64,000 nucleotides of DNA from the NCBI GenBank assembly GCA_964019335.1, contig OZ025662.1, positions 248,001-312,000 on the forward strand. The letters are read 5' to 3'. Position 1 is the first letter of the stretch; the number at the start of each line of letters is the position of its first letter. Below, in pieces: positions 40,294-49,307 of this stretch. Position numbers and translations under genes: made by a program. Origin of the DNA: Diplonema japonicum. Taxonomy: Eukaryota; Euglenozoa; Diplonemea; Diplonemida; Diplonemidae. The notes beneath the pieces are model-generated. The model made no database searches and was not told the DNA's origin. It worked only from the letters and a program-made list of their open reading frames with translations.

Positions 40294-43200
40294 ATGAATA
40301 TCTCACAAGACGTTGAAGGGGCGCAGACGTCTATAATTGAGTTTTTAAAGAAGGACCTTGACAGGCTGAAAACCTTGAGGAGTGCAGGGGGCGCGGGGCC
40401 GGTTGCGACAAAGAAGTTCCAGTCGAATGTGAAAAAAATACGCCAGGCGCTGTTCAACGAAGAGGGCTTGGAAGGAATTGAAGGAGAAGTGGCCTTACAA
40501 GAGTCAACCTGCCGAACCAGTACCACAAAAAGACACGCTGCCCCAATTGTGGTACTTGATGAACCGGTTTCTACCATGATGAGCACAGGTAGAGAGAAAT
40601 GGAAAGTTGCTAAAAAAAAAGTCAGCCCGCTTGTCTTAGCCTTTCGATCACCTCGTCACCGTAGCCTGCACGAAGAGGACGAGGACGAAGAAGAACGCTC
40701 GGAGGTGCACCTCCCCACCAACACCCTTGCACCACAAGATCTTCGTTCTCGCAACATTGTAACACCCCCTCCTGTGAGCCCTGCAGATAAACGACATCTC
40801 GTGGCCACCGCAGAGTCGTGTCATAAGCAACGCGCTGCATTTGAGCTCAAAATCCACGAGCTTCACAGTGTCATCGAACACTTCAAAGAGTTGGAACGAA
40901 CCGACCTCCTAGGCGACATCAAACTGCTTAAAGCTGAGAACAGATTCTTTCGGAAGGAACGTATAGAACTTTACCGGAAGCTATATGGTCGGTTTCTCAA
41001 AGGAATGGGGGTGGTGACACCGCTATGGGACGAGGATGAGGAATCTGCGGCGGCGGCGCAGGGCTTCGAGCAGAAGACGTTGGAGATGAAGGATGAGCTT
41101 CAAAAGGAGAAAGAACGTGCACGTAAGGCCGAACGGCAGTTTCGCGACCAGCTTGATGGTCTGGACGCCGTCTGTCGCTCCTGGCAGATGCGGCATACGA
41201 AGCTCTTGAAGTGCATTAAGTCGCTTGAGCAGAATTCGATGTTGGCTTTCGACTTCGACGCACCGAAGCCCACCCGCAACGTGGTGTCGGACAACTACCA
41301 AGCCACCATCGCCTCGATGGAAGATCAGTTCGCAAGGCAGATCAGCATCTGCGAGCAAGAAAACGAACACCTCAAATCGCAAGTAGACAAAGCACGACGC
41401 ACCATAAACGGCCATGATGTTGTCGATCTCGAGGCAGTCGCCAAGCACACTTCTCAGCACCTCCTACAAGAAGAACAGGCAGCATGGGAGTCACTCAACA
41501 TGTTTATGTCACATGAACGTGAAGTCGTCAGTTATGACACCAGAATCAGTACTCTGTTGGACGATAAGTTCGAAGCCCTCAACCAGCTGAACTCCGCACG
41601 TGTAGACCCGTTCTCCCATGCTCACGTGTCTGCCGACTTCACTGAAGAAAAGATGGGCGACATCGTGCAGGAGAGTGGCATGAAGATCTCCCTCGACAGC
41701 GTGTTCAGTGACTCACTTGAGGAACTCCTCACCAATGCATCGCGCGGCTTCTGTGAGTCAGTCGGCACCATACTGGACAAAGTGAAGATGCTGTCCCCTT
41801 ATCTTGCGAAAGACGAGGCTCAAGACATCTTCGACAACGTGGCAACAACCGCTTCCAAAGCAGTGCCCTCGTTCATAAAGCACCTGCAGCAAGGGCTGTC
41901 TTCGGTGCTGGCTACTGAAGAGAAGCTTGCGCCTGTTCTGAAGAACGTCAAAGCACCACCACGGACGTCGTTTTGTGCCAGCTCACTGCGAGCTGACCAG
42001 GTTTTGCAGGTCGCGGACTGCGCCGTCGAAGACGAGGCAGAGCGGCCGCAAGCGCAACGCAACAAGGGACCCGCAAACCCTGGTCAGCCTGCCTTCAGGA
42101 ATACCCAGGGCTTTGGGCAAACCCAGCAGGCCACTCCACCGGCTACTTTCGCAAGGGAGGAGATCCACCCACGCCCACGTACAAAGTCAGAACTATCACA
42201 CTTCGGGTCTGCCATGGTGAGCGAGTTCATGAACAGCTTATCGAACTCAGACGCAGAAGCACCTCCCGACCTCAACATGGACATGCACATTGAGGTGCCC
42301 GACACCCTCAACTTCAGGGACGGCAGCGACTACGAACGAGTTGATCTGTTCGACACACAACACAGCCCGAAATCGAAGCAGCGGTCTAACAGCATAACAG
42401 AGGTTGTGCAAGCAAGCCCACATTCACAGGGCTCACAAGGACATCCTCTGCTGGGTAGAAGGGTGTCTATTCAAGATACTGACGTTGAAAAATATGATGA
42501 CACTTTCAATCTGGTGGACACACCGATGGATATACAAGTGACGATTGGTGATCACAAACGTGAAGAGAAGGACAAGGAAAAGGAGGGCGAGAGGGAGAAG
42601 GAAAAGGAAAAGGAAAAGGAAAAGGAAAAGGACAAAGAGAAAAAACCGTCGAAAGCTGTGGTCCACAAGAATAAAATCAACAGCAGAATGAAGATGGCCC
42701 TCCCTGCCATAAGGAAGCTGAGCTCCATGAGGATGCGGCCTGTGTCGCCACACAGTGTCAAGCCAAAGAAGTCTGAGGTGCTGAAGGTAGTTCGGCACGT
42801 GGGGGTGCAAGTGGATGACCTTGTCTTGCAGCGGCTTATTGGAGGGATGGCAACGGGGCAAAACCCTCAGGCTCAGGTGGCCACCCCGAAATATCAAGGG
42901 CGCCAAAGGTCTAGGAGTGAACCGTCTGTCGCAGCAACCATCAGTAGACCGCTGTCAGGTTCAAACCGGCCACAGTCGGCTTCAGGAGGCAAGAATGCAA
43001 TGGAACGCTTGAGGGCGTTCCACCATGTGGCAAAGGGCGACACCGAGTGGCTAGCGTTGCGTCGCAAGATATGCACAATGCTCGTCGACAGCATTGACAA
43101 GATAGCAACGCAGACCCGCCCTGTTCGCGCGTCTGCCTCTCCGAGTGTTGCTGTCCATCCAATGCTCTCGTCATCGTCCGTCTTTGTTGCGTCTCCTTTC

Positions 43201-45573
43201 ACTGAAGACGTCTTGGACACTTCATTGATGTCACGGTCACCGATTTCAGAAAGACTCCCTGTGCCACTCAGCGGCTCATCTTCGTTGTTACGCAACCCGA
43301 TGCATAAGTCAGGCACCCGAACCGTGTGCACCCAAGCCAACAAGAAGGACATGAAACCCGTGCTGCGGCACATTCACAGCTCGTACGAAAAAATGTTGAT
43401 GCACAACGAAGATGTGCTGTGCTCACGTAAACCGTCCGTCGGTTTCACAGAAGCAGAGCTCAGCGCGCACTTAGAACAGAAGAGAATAGAAATCACTGCA
43501 GCTTTGGAGCAGGTCTATGAGACGCAGGTCATGGCTTTGCGTGAAGAAGTCGCGAGCATGGAACTGAAGCAAAGCGTCGAGGAGTCACGGTTCAGCGCCG
43601 AGGTGAGCAGCTTGCGAGCAAATCTGAGCACCGCCACAGCCGCGCTTGTGGATTGCAAGGCGTCCTGCGACGACCAAAATATCGAAATCAATGCACTCGC
43701 CGCTGCCAACATGAAGGCTAACGAAGAAATCGACTCGATGTCCACAGAGATCTTCTCCCTGCAGACAAGGCTCAACAGTGTTACACATGACTTCGAAAAG
43801 CTGGCTAACGACAAGGGCCTCAAGATGCGACTTCTGCAAACACAGCAACGCGACACTGAATCAGGCATGAGAAGACTACAGATCGATGCTGACCAGAGGA
43901 TAGCAGCCACCCAACGCCTCGCCCGAAAGCAAGTGGAAGCAGAAATTTCGAAGAACCAAAAGCAAGAAGCCTTGATCCTCAGGCTCAAGGAGTCGAAAGA
44001 AGAGGCAGTCAAAGCGATTCGCCAAGAGTATGAAGGCATCGTCGAGGCAACGAAACGAAACTGCGAAAAGGACAACAGGAAGAACCTAGCGGAGATCAAG
44101 CTCCTGCTTGCAAAACAAGAGAAGAGCCTAACGAAAGAGCTGCAAGATATGAAACTGAGCGCACGCGGCGCCAAGACTGCAGCAAAGTCTCTGGAGGATG
44201 AGTTAGAAGCGTTGCAAAAGGAGCTGGCAAGGTGCCAAAGGAAACTCGCTGCAGAAAAAGAACGCAATGCAGCCACCGTTGAAAACACGGAGAAGGAGAC
44301 AGAGGAACATGCTAATGCATTGGCCAAGATGAGGCTGGAAATGAAGCTGTTGGAGGAGAAGGAGAACCTGGCGAACATATCTCACGAGAGGACGAAACAG
44401 ACAACAGCACGGCAACAGGAAGAACTACACAACCAGCTCAGCACTGCAAAGGAAGAACGCGGCGCACTTGAAGCAAAGGTTGCGGCACTAATGAAAGAAG
44501 CGTCGGAAATAAACCACGGGAAGGAGGAGTTCATGGAAAAACTGAAACAAAAGAACAAGCAAGACAACATCATGTCGCACAAGCTGCTTGCGGCAACATC
44601 GAAGGAGCGGCAAGAACTCTTCGAGAAAGCACAGGACCAGGTCAAGTTATTAGACAGAACCTGCTCAGAACTGCGAGCCCAGCTCAAAGCAGAACGCGAC
44701 GCACGCAACACGCAAGGAGGAGAAGATGGATTCTGGGGAAGAAAAGGCCGGCAGGTAGCTGCCAGATACATGCAAATCCATAAAAAACTGTTCGACCTCC
44801 TAATGGAAGTGAAGACGCTGTACAATGTGGTTGTCATCATGGAAGAGCCGATGGAAGCAGGGTGGGCTACGGCACATCTTAACGGCTGTGATCCCCTGAC
44901 AGGAGATGCTTTGGAAAAGGCACTCACAATTCTGAACGAAACCATGAACTTCGATGAAGGGATGCTGTGCACCTTCCACGCGAGTGTGAGCGAGCAGGCG
45001 AAATCGATGATCAGGAAGCGGCGATTCTTCGAGGTCTTGAACGCTTTGAAAGAAGAAGAGAAAAAGAAGGGCGAGGAAGAGGAGGAGGCAGCGTCACCTG
45101 ACAAAATGAGCCCGAACGGACGGCCGCTGCTTCCGATGAAAGCCATGCAACTGGAAATGGGTAACACTCCGAATAAACCGAAGAAGGCAAACCGACCCCT
45201 CACAGCCATGAAACAATGGCCGTTCACCGAAGAACAAGCCCCATCGTTGCGCCCCACGACCGCAGGCGGCATTTTCCCTGCTGAGCTGATACTAGGAATC
45301 CCTGTGAGTAATAATACAGGGGCGGGAACTGCGGCGAAGCGGCCGAGACCGAAGGCAAAACCACCACGTGCAACGTCGCCACTTACCAGGAATGCCTTTG
45401 CTGCCCCTCCACGCAGGGCAAACACCCCCAACCCCGCCGACCAGTTGATGATCGCCTGTGATACCCTTGACAGCCCCAGCGCCCCGGTCTTCCCCCAGCG
45501 TTACACTCCGGTCAACATGGCCCTTGGTAGCACTCCTTATGGCGTGCGGTCTATCCCCTCATTGCGTTCATGA
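40294..45573 (+). CDS. Large coiled-coil protein (1,759 residues), centrosomal/ciliary-type
   Basis: A single uninterrupted frame. A helical N-terminus includes TSIIEFLKKDLDRLKTLR. Charged disordered sequence follows, then helices with RFFRKERIELYRKLYGR (about 225), and more helical segments to about 560. A low-complexity (EK)n tract from REKEKEKEKE lies near residue 768-785. Around 820-1,050 is Ser-rich sequence carrying HVGVQVDDL and KIATQTRPV, which resemble LC8-type sites. A very long coiled coil runs from about 1,060 to 1,500. The C-terminal domain begins near 1,490 (RYMQIHKKLFDLLMEVKTLYNVV) and is followed by a basic, Pro-rich tail. There are no membrane segments. The architecture is that of centriole, basal-body or axonemal organisers; no specific family is identified. 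It may share the LC8-like sites with the scaffold gene upstream. Confidence 0.75.
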   Translation: MNISQDVEGAQTSIIEFLKKDLDRLKTLRSAGGAGPVATKKFQSNVKKIRQALFNEEGLEGIEGEVALQESTCRTSTTKRHAAPIVVLDEPVSTMMSTGREKWKVAKKKVSPLVLAFRSPRHRSLHEEDEDEEERSEVHLPTNTLAPQDLRSRNIVTPPPVSPADKRHLVATAESCHKQRAAFELKIHELHSVIEHFKELERTDLLGDIKLLKAENRFFRKERIELYRKLYGRFLKGMGVVTPLWDEDEESAAAAQGFEQKTLEMKDELQKEKERARKAERQFRDQLDGLDAVCRSWQMRHTKLLKCIKSLEQNSMLAFDFDAPKPTRNVVSDNYQATIASMEDQFARQISICEQENEHLKSQVDKARRTINGHDVVDLEAVAKHTSQHLLQEEQAAWESLNMFMSHEREVVSYDTRISTLLDDKFEALNQLNSARVDPFSHAHVSADFTEEKMGDIVQESGMKISLDSVFSDSLEELLTNASRGFCESVGTILDKVKMLSPYLAKDEAQDIFDNVATTASKAVPSFIKHLQQGLSSVLATEEKLAPVLKNVKAPPRTSFCASSLRADQVLQVADCAVEDEAERPQAQRNKGPANPGQPAFRNTQGFGQTQQATPPATFAREEIHPRPRTKSELSHFGSAMVSEFMNSLSNSDAEAPPDLNMDMHIEVPDTLNFRDGSDYERVDLFDTQHSPKSKQRSNSITEVVQASPHSQGSQGHPLLGRRVSIQDTDVEKYDDTFNLVDTPMDIQVTIGDHKREEKDKEKEGEREKEKEKEKEKEKDKEKKPSKAVVHKNKINSRMKMALPAIRKLSSMRMRPVSPHSVKPKKSEVLKVVRHVGVQVDDLVLQRLIGGMATGQNPQAQVATPKYQGRQRSRSEPSVAATISRPLSGSNRPQSASGGKNAMERLRAFHHVAKGDTEWLALRRKICTMLVDSIDKIATQTRPVRASASPSVAVHPMLSSSSVFVASPFTEDVLDTSLMSRSPISERLPVPLSGSSSLLRNPMHKSGTRTVCTQANKKDMKPVLRHIHSSYEKMLMHNEDVLCSRKPSVGFTEAELSAHLEQKRIEITAALEQVYETQVMALREEVASMELKQSVEESRFSAEVSSLRANLSTATAALVDCKASCDDQNIEINALAAANMKANEEIDSMSTEIFSLQTRLNSVTHDFEKLANDKGLKMRLLQTQQRDTESGMRRLQIDADQRIAATQRLARKQVEAEISKNQKQEALILRLKESKEEAVKAIRQEYEGIVEATKRNCEKDNRKNLAEIKLLLAKQEKSLTKELQDMKLSARGAKTAAKSLEDELEALQKELARCQRKLAAEKERNAATVENTEKETEEHANALAKMRLEMKLLEEKENLANISHERTKQTTARQQEELHNQLSTAKEERGALEAKVAALMKEASEINHGKEEFMEKLKQKNKQDNIMSHKLLAATSKERQELFEKAQDQVKLLDRTCSELRAQLKAERDARNTQGGEDGFWGRKGRQVAARYMQIHKKLFDLLMEVKTLYNVVVIMEEPMEAGWATAHLNGCDPLTGDALEKALTILNETMNFDEGMLCTFHASVSEQAKSMIRKRRFFEVLNALKEEEKKKGEEEEEAASPDKMSPNGRPLLPMKAMQLEMGNTPNKPKKANRPLTAMKQWPFTEEQAPSLRPTTAGGIFPAELILGIPVSNNTGAGTAAKRPRPKAKPPRATSPLTRNAFAAPPRRANTPNPADQLMIACDTLDSPSAPVFPQRYTPVNMALGSTPYGVRSIPSLRS

Positions 45574-45871
45574 TTTGGATTATCGGTGTGTATTCTCATG
45601 CACACCCCCTCTCTCCCCCCCCCTCCCCCCCCCCCCCCCCCCCCCCCCCAATCACTCGAGAGACCGTTCAGAACGATTTTCTGATGCAACCCTAGACTAG
45701 AAAGTCGCCCCCATTCACTTATGTTCTTATTTTGTTATGTCACCCCCCCTTCCTTTCTTTTTTCCAGTTACACTTATTATTACCATCCGAACACCATTTC
45801 ATCTTTTTTTTTTTCTGTCCTTGAAAATTGAAGAAACCCCCCCCCCCCCCCCCCCAACCTATTCCAGAGCC
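45574..45871. repeat. C- and T-homopolymer spacer with acceptor site
   Basis: C-runs at about 45616-45649 and 45838-45855, a T run near 45805, then CCAACCTATTCCAG and ATG seven bases on. The second C-run and CCAG form a plausible trans-splice acceptor. Confidence 0.55.
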
Positions 45872-47218
45872 ATGGGGTGTGTCCCGACAAAGCAGGGGGA
45901 AGAAGGCACGGTGGGCTTCGGCAAAGCAAGGGTCCGGAGAGGTTTGGTGAAGATTGAACGAACGGAGTACTATAAGGCAATGCTCGTGAGGGAAGGGGGA
46001 AAGCGTGCAAAGGAGAGATGGGAGCGAGACTTGGAAGCAACGCTGAAATGGGGCAGTGATGTGAGGGTGCTGTACCCAGAGTTTCGACCGATGTATCCTA
46101 CTCTCGGCGGGAGTAAGGTGGACGAGAAGTACTTTCAAATGACAGAAAAGAAGGCGGAAGATGCTGGCTTCCTGTTGGCCGTGATTGCACATAAACACCC
46201 AATGCTCGAGCGCTTGCCTATTCTGACCCCTATTGTATGCATTCTGGTGACTCACCTTCGCCTACCAGAGGCGTATGAAGCCACCGACACGCTTCTCTTG
46301 TACCAAGAAAATAAGAGGTACACAGTGCCCCCGCAAAACGAGATAGAGAAATATCTCACGAAGATTGTTAAAAACAAGGTGGGTAAGGATCCAGCTGAGT
46401 ACCCGCTCGAAGCACTTGTACAGTCTTTTGAGAAGCTGTACTGTGACGCAGTGGATTACGAAACGTGCATGAGGCTCTTTGACACAATGGTGCTTGAAGG
46501 GGTGAAGGTTTTGTATAGGATGAGCCTTGTGTTGACATGCAGCAAGAAAAGTGCCGAAGGAGAGGATCTGATCGCAGCTATGTTTGACATACAGTTGTCA
46601 CGGGATGAGCTGCACCCCTCTGACCCAGATAAACTCCCTTATGAGAAGCCTGACGTCGTCTTGTCGGGCACCGTACGTCACCGCCCGCGACTTGATGCAC
46701 CTAGCAGAGTCCTGACCAATCCACAGGAGTGGGAACATATCTATTCATGGATTCCTAATAGTTTTATAAAAAACAGGCTTGGCAAGCGGTACGACATGAA
46801 TGAGTCGGGAACTTCTTTGACAGCCTTGCGTGCAGCTTGTGGGTCAACGCAGGACCCTTCCGTCGTCCTGATTCGCCTCACAGGTGTCACTTCGTCCCAG
46901 GTGTACATCATGGGTTACTTTCTGTCTCACGGACTGTCCCTTTCCAGCGACCCTCTGACAAATGTGTACTCCTTTCCTTTCACGTTCACCCCTTTGCCCT
47001 CTACATTGAACCCAGCACCGCCGCATACTTTTATTTCCCACTCTGCGCTGACACCCAATTCCTTGGTCCTAGGGCTCCTCGCAGGCTCGTCACTCCTCCA
47101 CTTCTCAAACGGAAGCTTGGAGAGAGTCACGTCCGACCCTGGCGAGGTCGGGCTCCCCCCGTTGAACGACAGGAAGTTCATGGTCGCTGATTTCGAGGTA
47201 TTCGCCTTCTCTGAATGA
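45872..47218 (+). CDS. TBC and TLDc domain protein, TBC1D24-like, N-terminal acylation site
   Basis: A 448-residue protein. It starts MGCVPTK, a good N-myristoylation signal with a neighbouring Cys for palmitoylation. The N-terminal half (about residues 60-250) is helical and fits a divergent TBC fold, e.g. LPILTPIVCILVTHLRLPEAYEATDTLL and ALVQSFEKLYCDAVDYETCMRLFDTMVLEGVKVLYRMSL. The arginine and glutamine fingers of active Rab GAPs are not evident. The C-terminal half is a TLDc domain: IYSWIPNSFIKNRLGKRYDM, GTSLTALRAACG, VVLIRLTGV, a glycine-poor middle, and the closing KFMVADFEVFAFSE. TBC1D24-type proteins work at membranes in vesicle traffic and oxidative-stress resistance, and TLDc domains regulate the V-ATPase. 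Confidence 0.72.
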   Translation: MGCVPTKQGEEGTVGFGKARVRRGLVKIERTEYYKAMLVREGGKRAKERWERDLEATLKWGSDVRVLYPEFRPMYPTLGGSKVDEKYFQMTEKKAEDAGFLLAVIAHKHPMLERLPILTPIVCILVTHLRLPEAYEATDTLLLYQENKRYTVPPQNEIEKYLTKIVKNKVGKDPAEYPLEALVQSFEKLYCDAVDYETCMRLFDTMVLEGVKVLYRMSLVLTCSKKSAEGEDLIAAMFDIQLSRDELHPSDPDKLPYEKPDVVLSGTVRHRPRLDAPSRVLTNPQEWEHIYSWIPNSFIKNRLGKRYDMNESGTSLTALRAACGSTQDPSVVLIRLTGVTSSQVYIMGYFLSHGLSLSSDPLTNVYSFPFTFTPLPSTLNPAPPHTFISHSALTPNSLVLGLLAGSSLLHFSNGSLERVTSDPGEVGLPPLNDRKFMVADFEVFAFSE

Positions 47219-47349
47219 ATGGTTTGGTTCCCTGCTTCTTTTTATATTTATGTTCTAACCAGTTTAAGTTTGTTGTTTGTTTTCCCCTGATTACTGTTTG
47301 AACAGGTTTCTGCCCGAAGAAAATAAGCAACACACTCGTCACAAAGAGC

Positions 47350-48801
47350 ATGTCGCGAATGAGCAAGATGTGTGTGGGTCTCCTCCTTGCAGCGGGGTAC
47401 AGCGCGGGGCAGCAGGCGTGCAACGGGATGGACTGCCAGGCTGTGGAGCAGCCTCTGCAGCTGGGGATCCAGAAGTGCACGAAAGCCGGGGGGTGCCAGA
47501 AGGACGGGGAGACGTACATCACGATGGACGCGAACTGGCGGTGGCTGCAGCACGAGGACACCTACACGAACTGCTGGGACCAGTACAAGATGTGGGTGAA
47601 CCCGGACTGCTCGTCTGCGGCGGACCAGCAGAAGTGCGCGCAGAACTGCATGCTTGAGGGGGTGGACTACGGGAAGTACGGAGTGACGAGCGACGGGACC
47701 TCGATGACGATGAAGTTCAAGGGCCCTGACGGGAACATCGGGTCGCGGCTGTACATGTTGGAGCAGAAGGCGGAGGCGAAGGCGAGGGGGGCGAGCAAGG
47801 CGGACCCGTCGTCGTGGGAGTACAAGACCTTCAACCTCCTGAACAAGGAGTTCAGCTTCACGGTGGAGGCGCCGAAGCTGAGCTGCGGGATCAACGGGCC
47901 GATCTACTTCGTGGAGATGAACAAGGACGGGGACATGGACGGGACCTACAACTCGGCGGGCCCGCTGTACGGAACAGGGTACTGCGACGCGCAGTGTCCG
48001 GGGGACATGCACTTCGTGAAGGGGAGGGCGAACATCCCGATCCAGAACGCGCAGGGGGGCGGGGCGGACTCGGCGTGGCACGCGTGCTGCAACGAGATCG
48101 ACCTGTGGGAGGCGAACAACGTGTCGACGGCGGTGACCCCTCACCCGTGCGAGGCGAACGGGACCGACGTGACGGGGACGTACGCCTGCCCGAACGGGGC
48201 GGACAAGTGCAGGGAGACCTGCGACCACGCGGGCTGCGACTTCGCCTCCTACAGGCTGCAGTACTACAGCGGCGGGATGAACGGGGCGAAGGTGAACTTC
48301 TACGGGAACGGGTTGAAGGTGGACGCGTCGAAGCCGGTGACGGTGGTGACGCAGTTCGTGACGGACGACGGGACCGACACGGGGAAGCTGAAGGAGATGC
48401 GCAGGGTGTACGTGCAGGACGGGAAGGTGATCCAGAACATGAACGCGACGGTGGCAGGGAACACCCACGACTCCATCACCGACGGCTTCTGCAAGGACCA
48501 GGCCAACACCTTCGACGACAAGGTTCAGCACTTCGCCGCGAAGGGAGGGATGGCCAAGATGGGGGACTCCTTCACCCGCGGGATGGTCCTCGTCTTCTCC
48601 CTCTGGGACGACAAGGAGGCCCACATGCTGTGGCTGGACGGGAAGTACCCCCAGAACGCCAGCGACTCCACCCCGGGTGCCGTCCGAGGAACCTGCGGCC
48701 CCAACGAAGGACCCCCCATGCAGCCAGAGCAGAACTACGCCGACGTCACCACCTCTTACGGAAACTTGAAGTACGGTGAGATCGGTTCCACCTTCCCGTG
48801 A
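47350..48801 (+). CDS. Secreted GH7 cellulase (cellobiohydrolase/endoglucanase family)
   Basis: A 483-residue protein. Three in-frame Mets lie near the start (47350, 47359 and 47368). A short signal peptide ends near GYSAGQQA. The mature enzyme has the GH7 fold signatures: a QKCT/CQKDG region, NWRWLQH, and the catalytic box CCNEIDLWEAN with nucleophile Glu249, Asp251 and acid/base Glu254. WHACCNEID and HPC follow the family spacing. There are many cysteines for disulphides. No cellulose-binding module or linker is present. GH7 enzymes cut beta-1,4-glucan from chain ends or internally; which one cannot be settled from sequence. The gene is far more GC-rich, with almost exclusively G- or C-ending codons, than its neighbours. 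That fits strong translational selection or lateral acquisition. Confidence 0.92.
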   Translation: MSRMSKMCVGLLLAAGYSAGQQACNGMDCQAVEQPLQLGIQKCTKAGGCQKDGETYITMDANWRWLQHEDTYTNCWDQYKMWVNPDCSSAADQQKCAQNCMLEGVDYGKYGVTSDGTSMTMKFKGPDGNIGSRLYMLEQKAEAKARGASKADPSSWEYKTFNLLNKEFSFTVEAPKLSCGINGPIYFVEMNKDGDMDGTYNSAGPLYGTGYCDAQCPGDMHFVKGRANIPIQNAQGGGADSAWHACCNEIDLWEANNVSTAVTPHPCEANGTDVTGTYACPNGADKCRETCDHAGCDFASYRLQYYSGGMNGAKVNFYGNGLKVDASKPVTVVTQFVTDDGTDTGKLKEMRRVYVQDGKVIQNMNATVAGNTHDSITDGFCKDQANTFDDKVQHFAAKGGMAKMGDSFTRGMVLVFSLWDDKEAHMLWLDGKYPQNASDSTPGAVRGTCGPNEGPPMQPEQNYADVTTSYGNLKYGEIGSTFP

Positions 48802-49307
48802 AACAACAAAAAAAAGAGAAAACAAATAAAAAAAAAGAAGTTTGACATTGTTTAGCTTAGTTTATTCTTCGTTCTTCTTCTAAAATTGTTCGATTATTTG
48901 ATCGCAATTTCTTCAACGTCACCCCCCCCCCCTTTTTTTGTTTCTGTTTCTTTCAACGAAGGGTTGCTCCCAAACCTCTACTTTCTTTCAGAGAGTTTTG
49001 AGACGATGAATAAATATGATAAAAAAAGAAAAGAAAAAGAGAGCATCCTCTGCCACCCCCCTTTTTTTGTTTATGTTCACCCAACAAAAAAAAAAAAGGG
49101 CAACAAGGCGTCTCGTGAAACAACAACCAATCTGAGACAACTGTTGCTCTTTCTAACCATGTTTTTTTTCTTTCTTTCCCTCCCTCTCTTGTTATTTGTT
49201 TTGTTTTTGTTTTGCTTGTACCTTGTGGATCCCATCGCTGGCACAGCACTCAATATTCTTTCTTTGAACGGCCTCTTTTGAAACACCTTACAAAAGGGAG
49301 AAATAAA
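48802..49307. other. Spacer
   Basis: About 500 bases with C/T-rich runs, A runs near 49086, and a T-rich stretch near 49160. I see no conserved gene; the short frame across it is mostly Leu/Phe low complexity. Confidence 0.45.

Noticed and set aside
44382-45431. 349-codon minus-strand frame opposite the large coiled-coil gene
   Set aside because: Ser/Phe-rich shadow of Glu/Lys-rich coiled coil.
46243-46276. Possible 34 nt GTATGC...CAG intron in the TBC-TLDc gene
   Set aside because: Removing it would shift the frame and break a conserved helix of the TBC fold.
47814-48779. 321-codon plus-strand alternate frame within the cellulase
   Set aside because: Arises from the same codon bias; Gly/Arg/Asp-rich low complexity.
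47248-48825. 525-codon minus-strand frame opposite the cellulase
   Set aside because: Caused by the extreme GC bias at third positions; His/Arg/Val-rich nonsense composition with no domain.
48886-49281. 131-codon plus-strand frame upstream of the EGF-like gene
   Set aside because: Leu/Phe/Lys low complexity from C/T and A runs; no signal of constraint.
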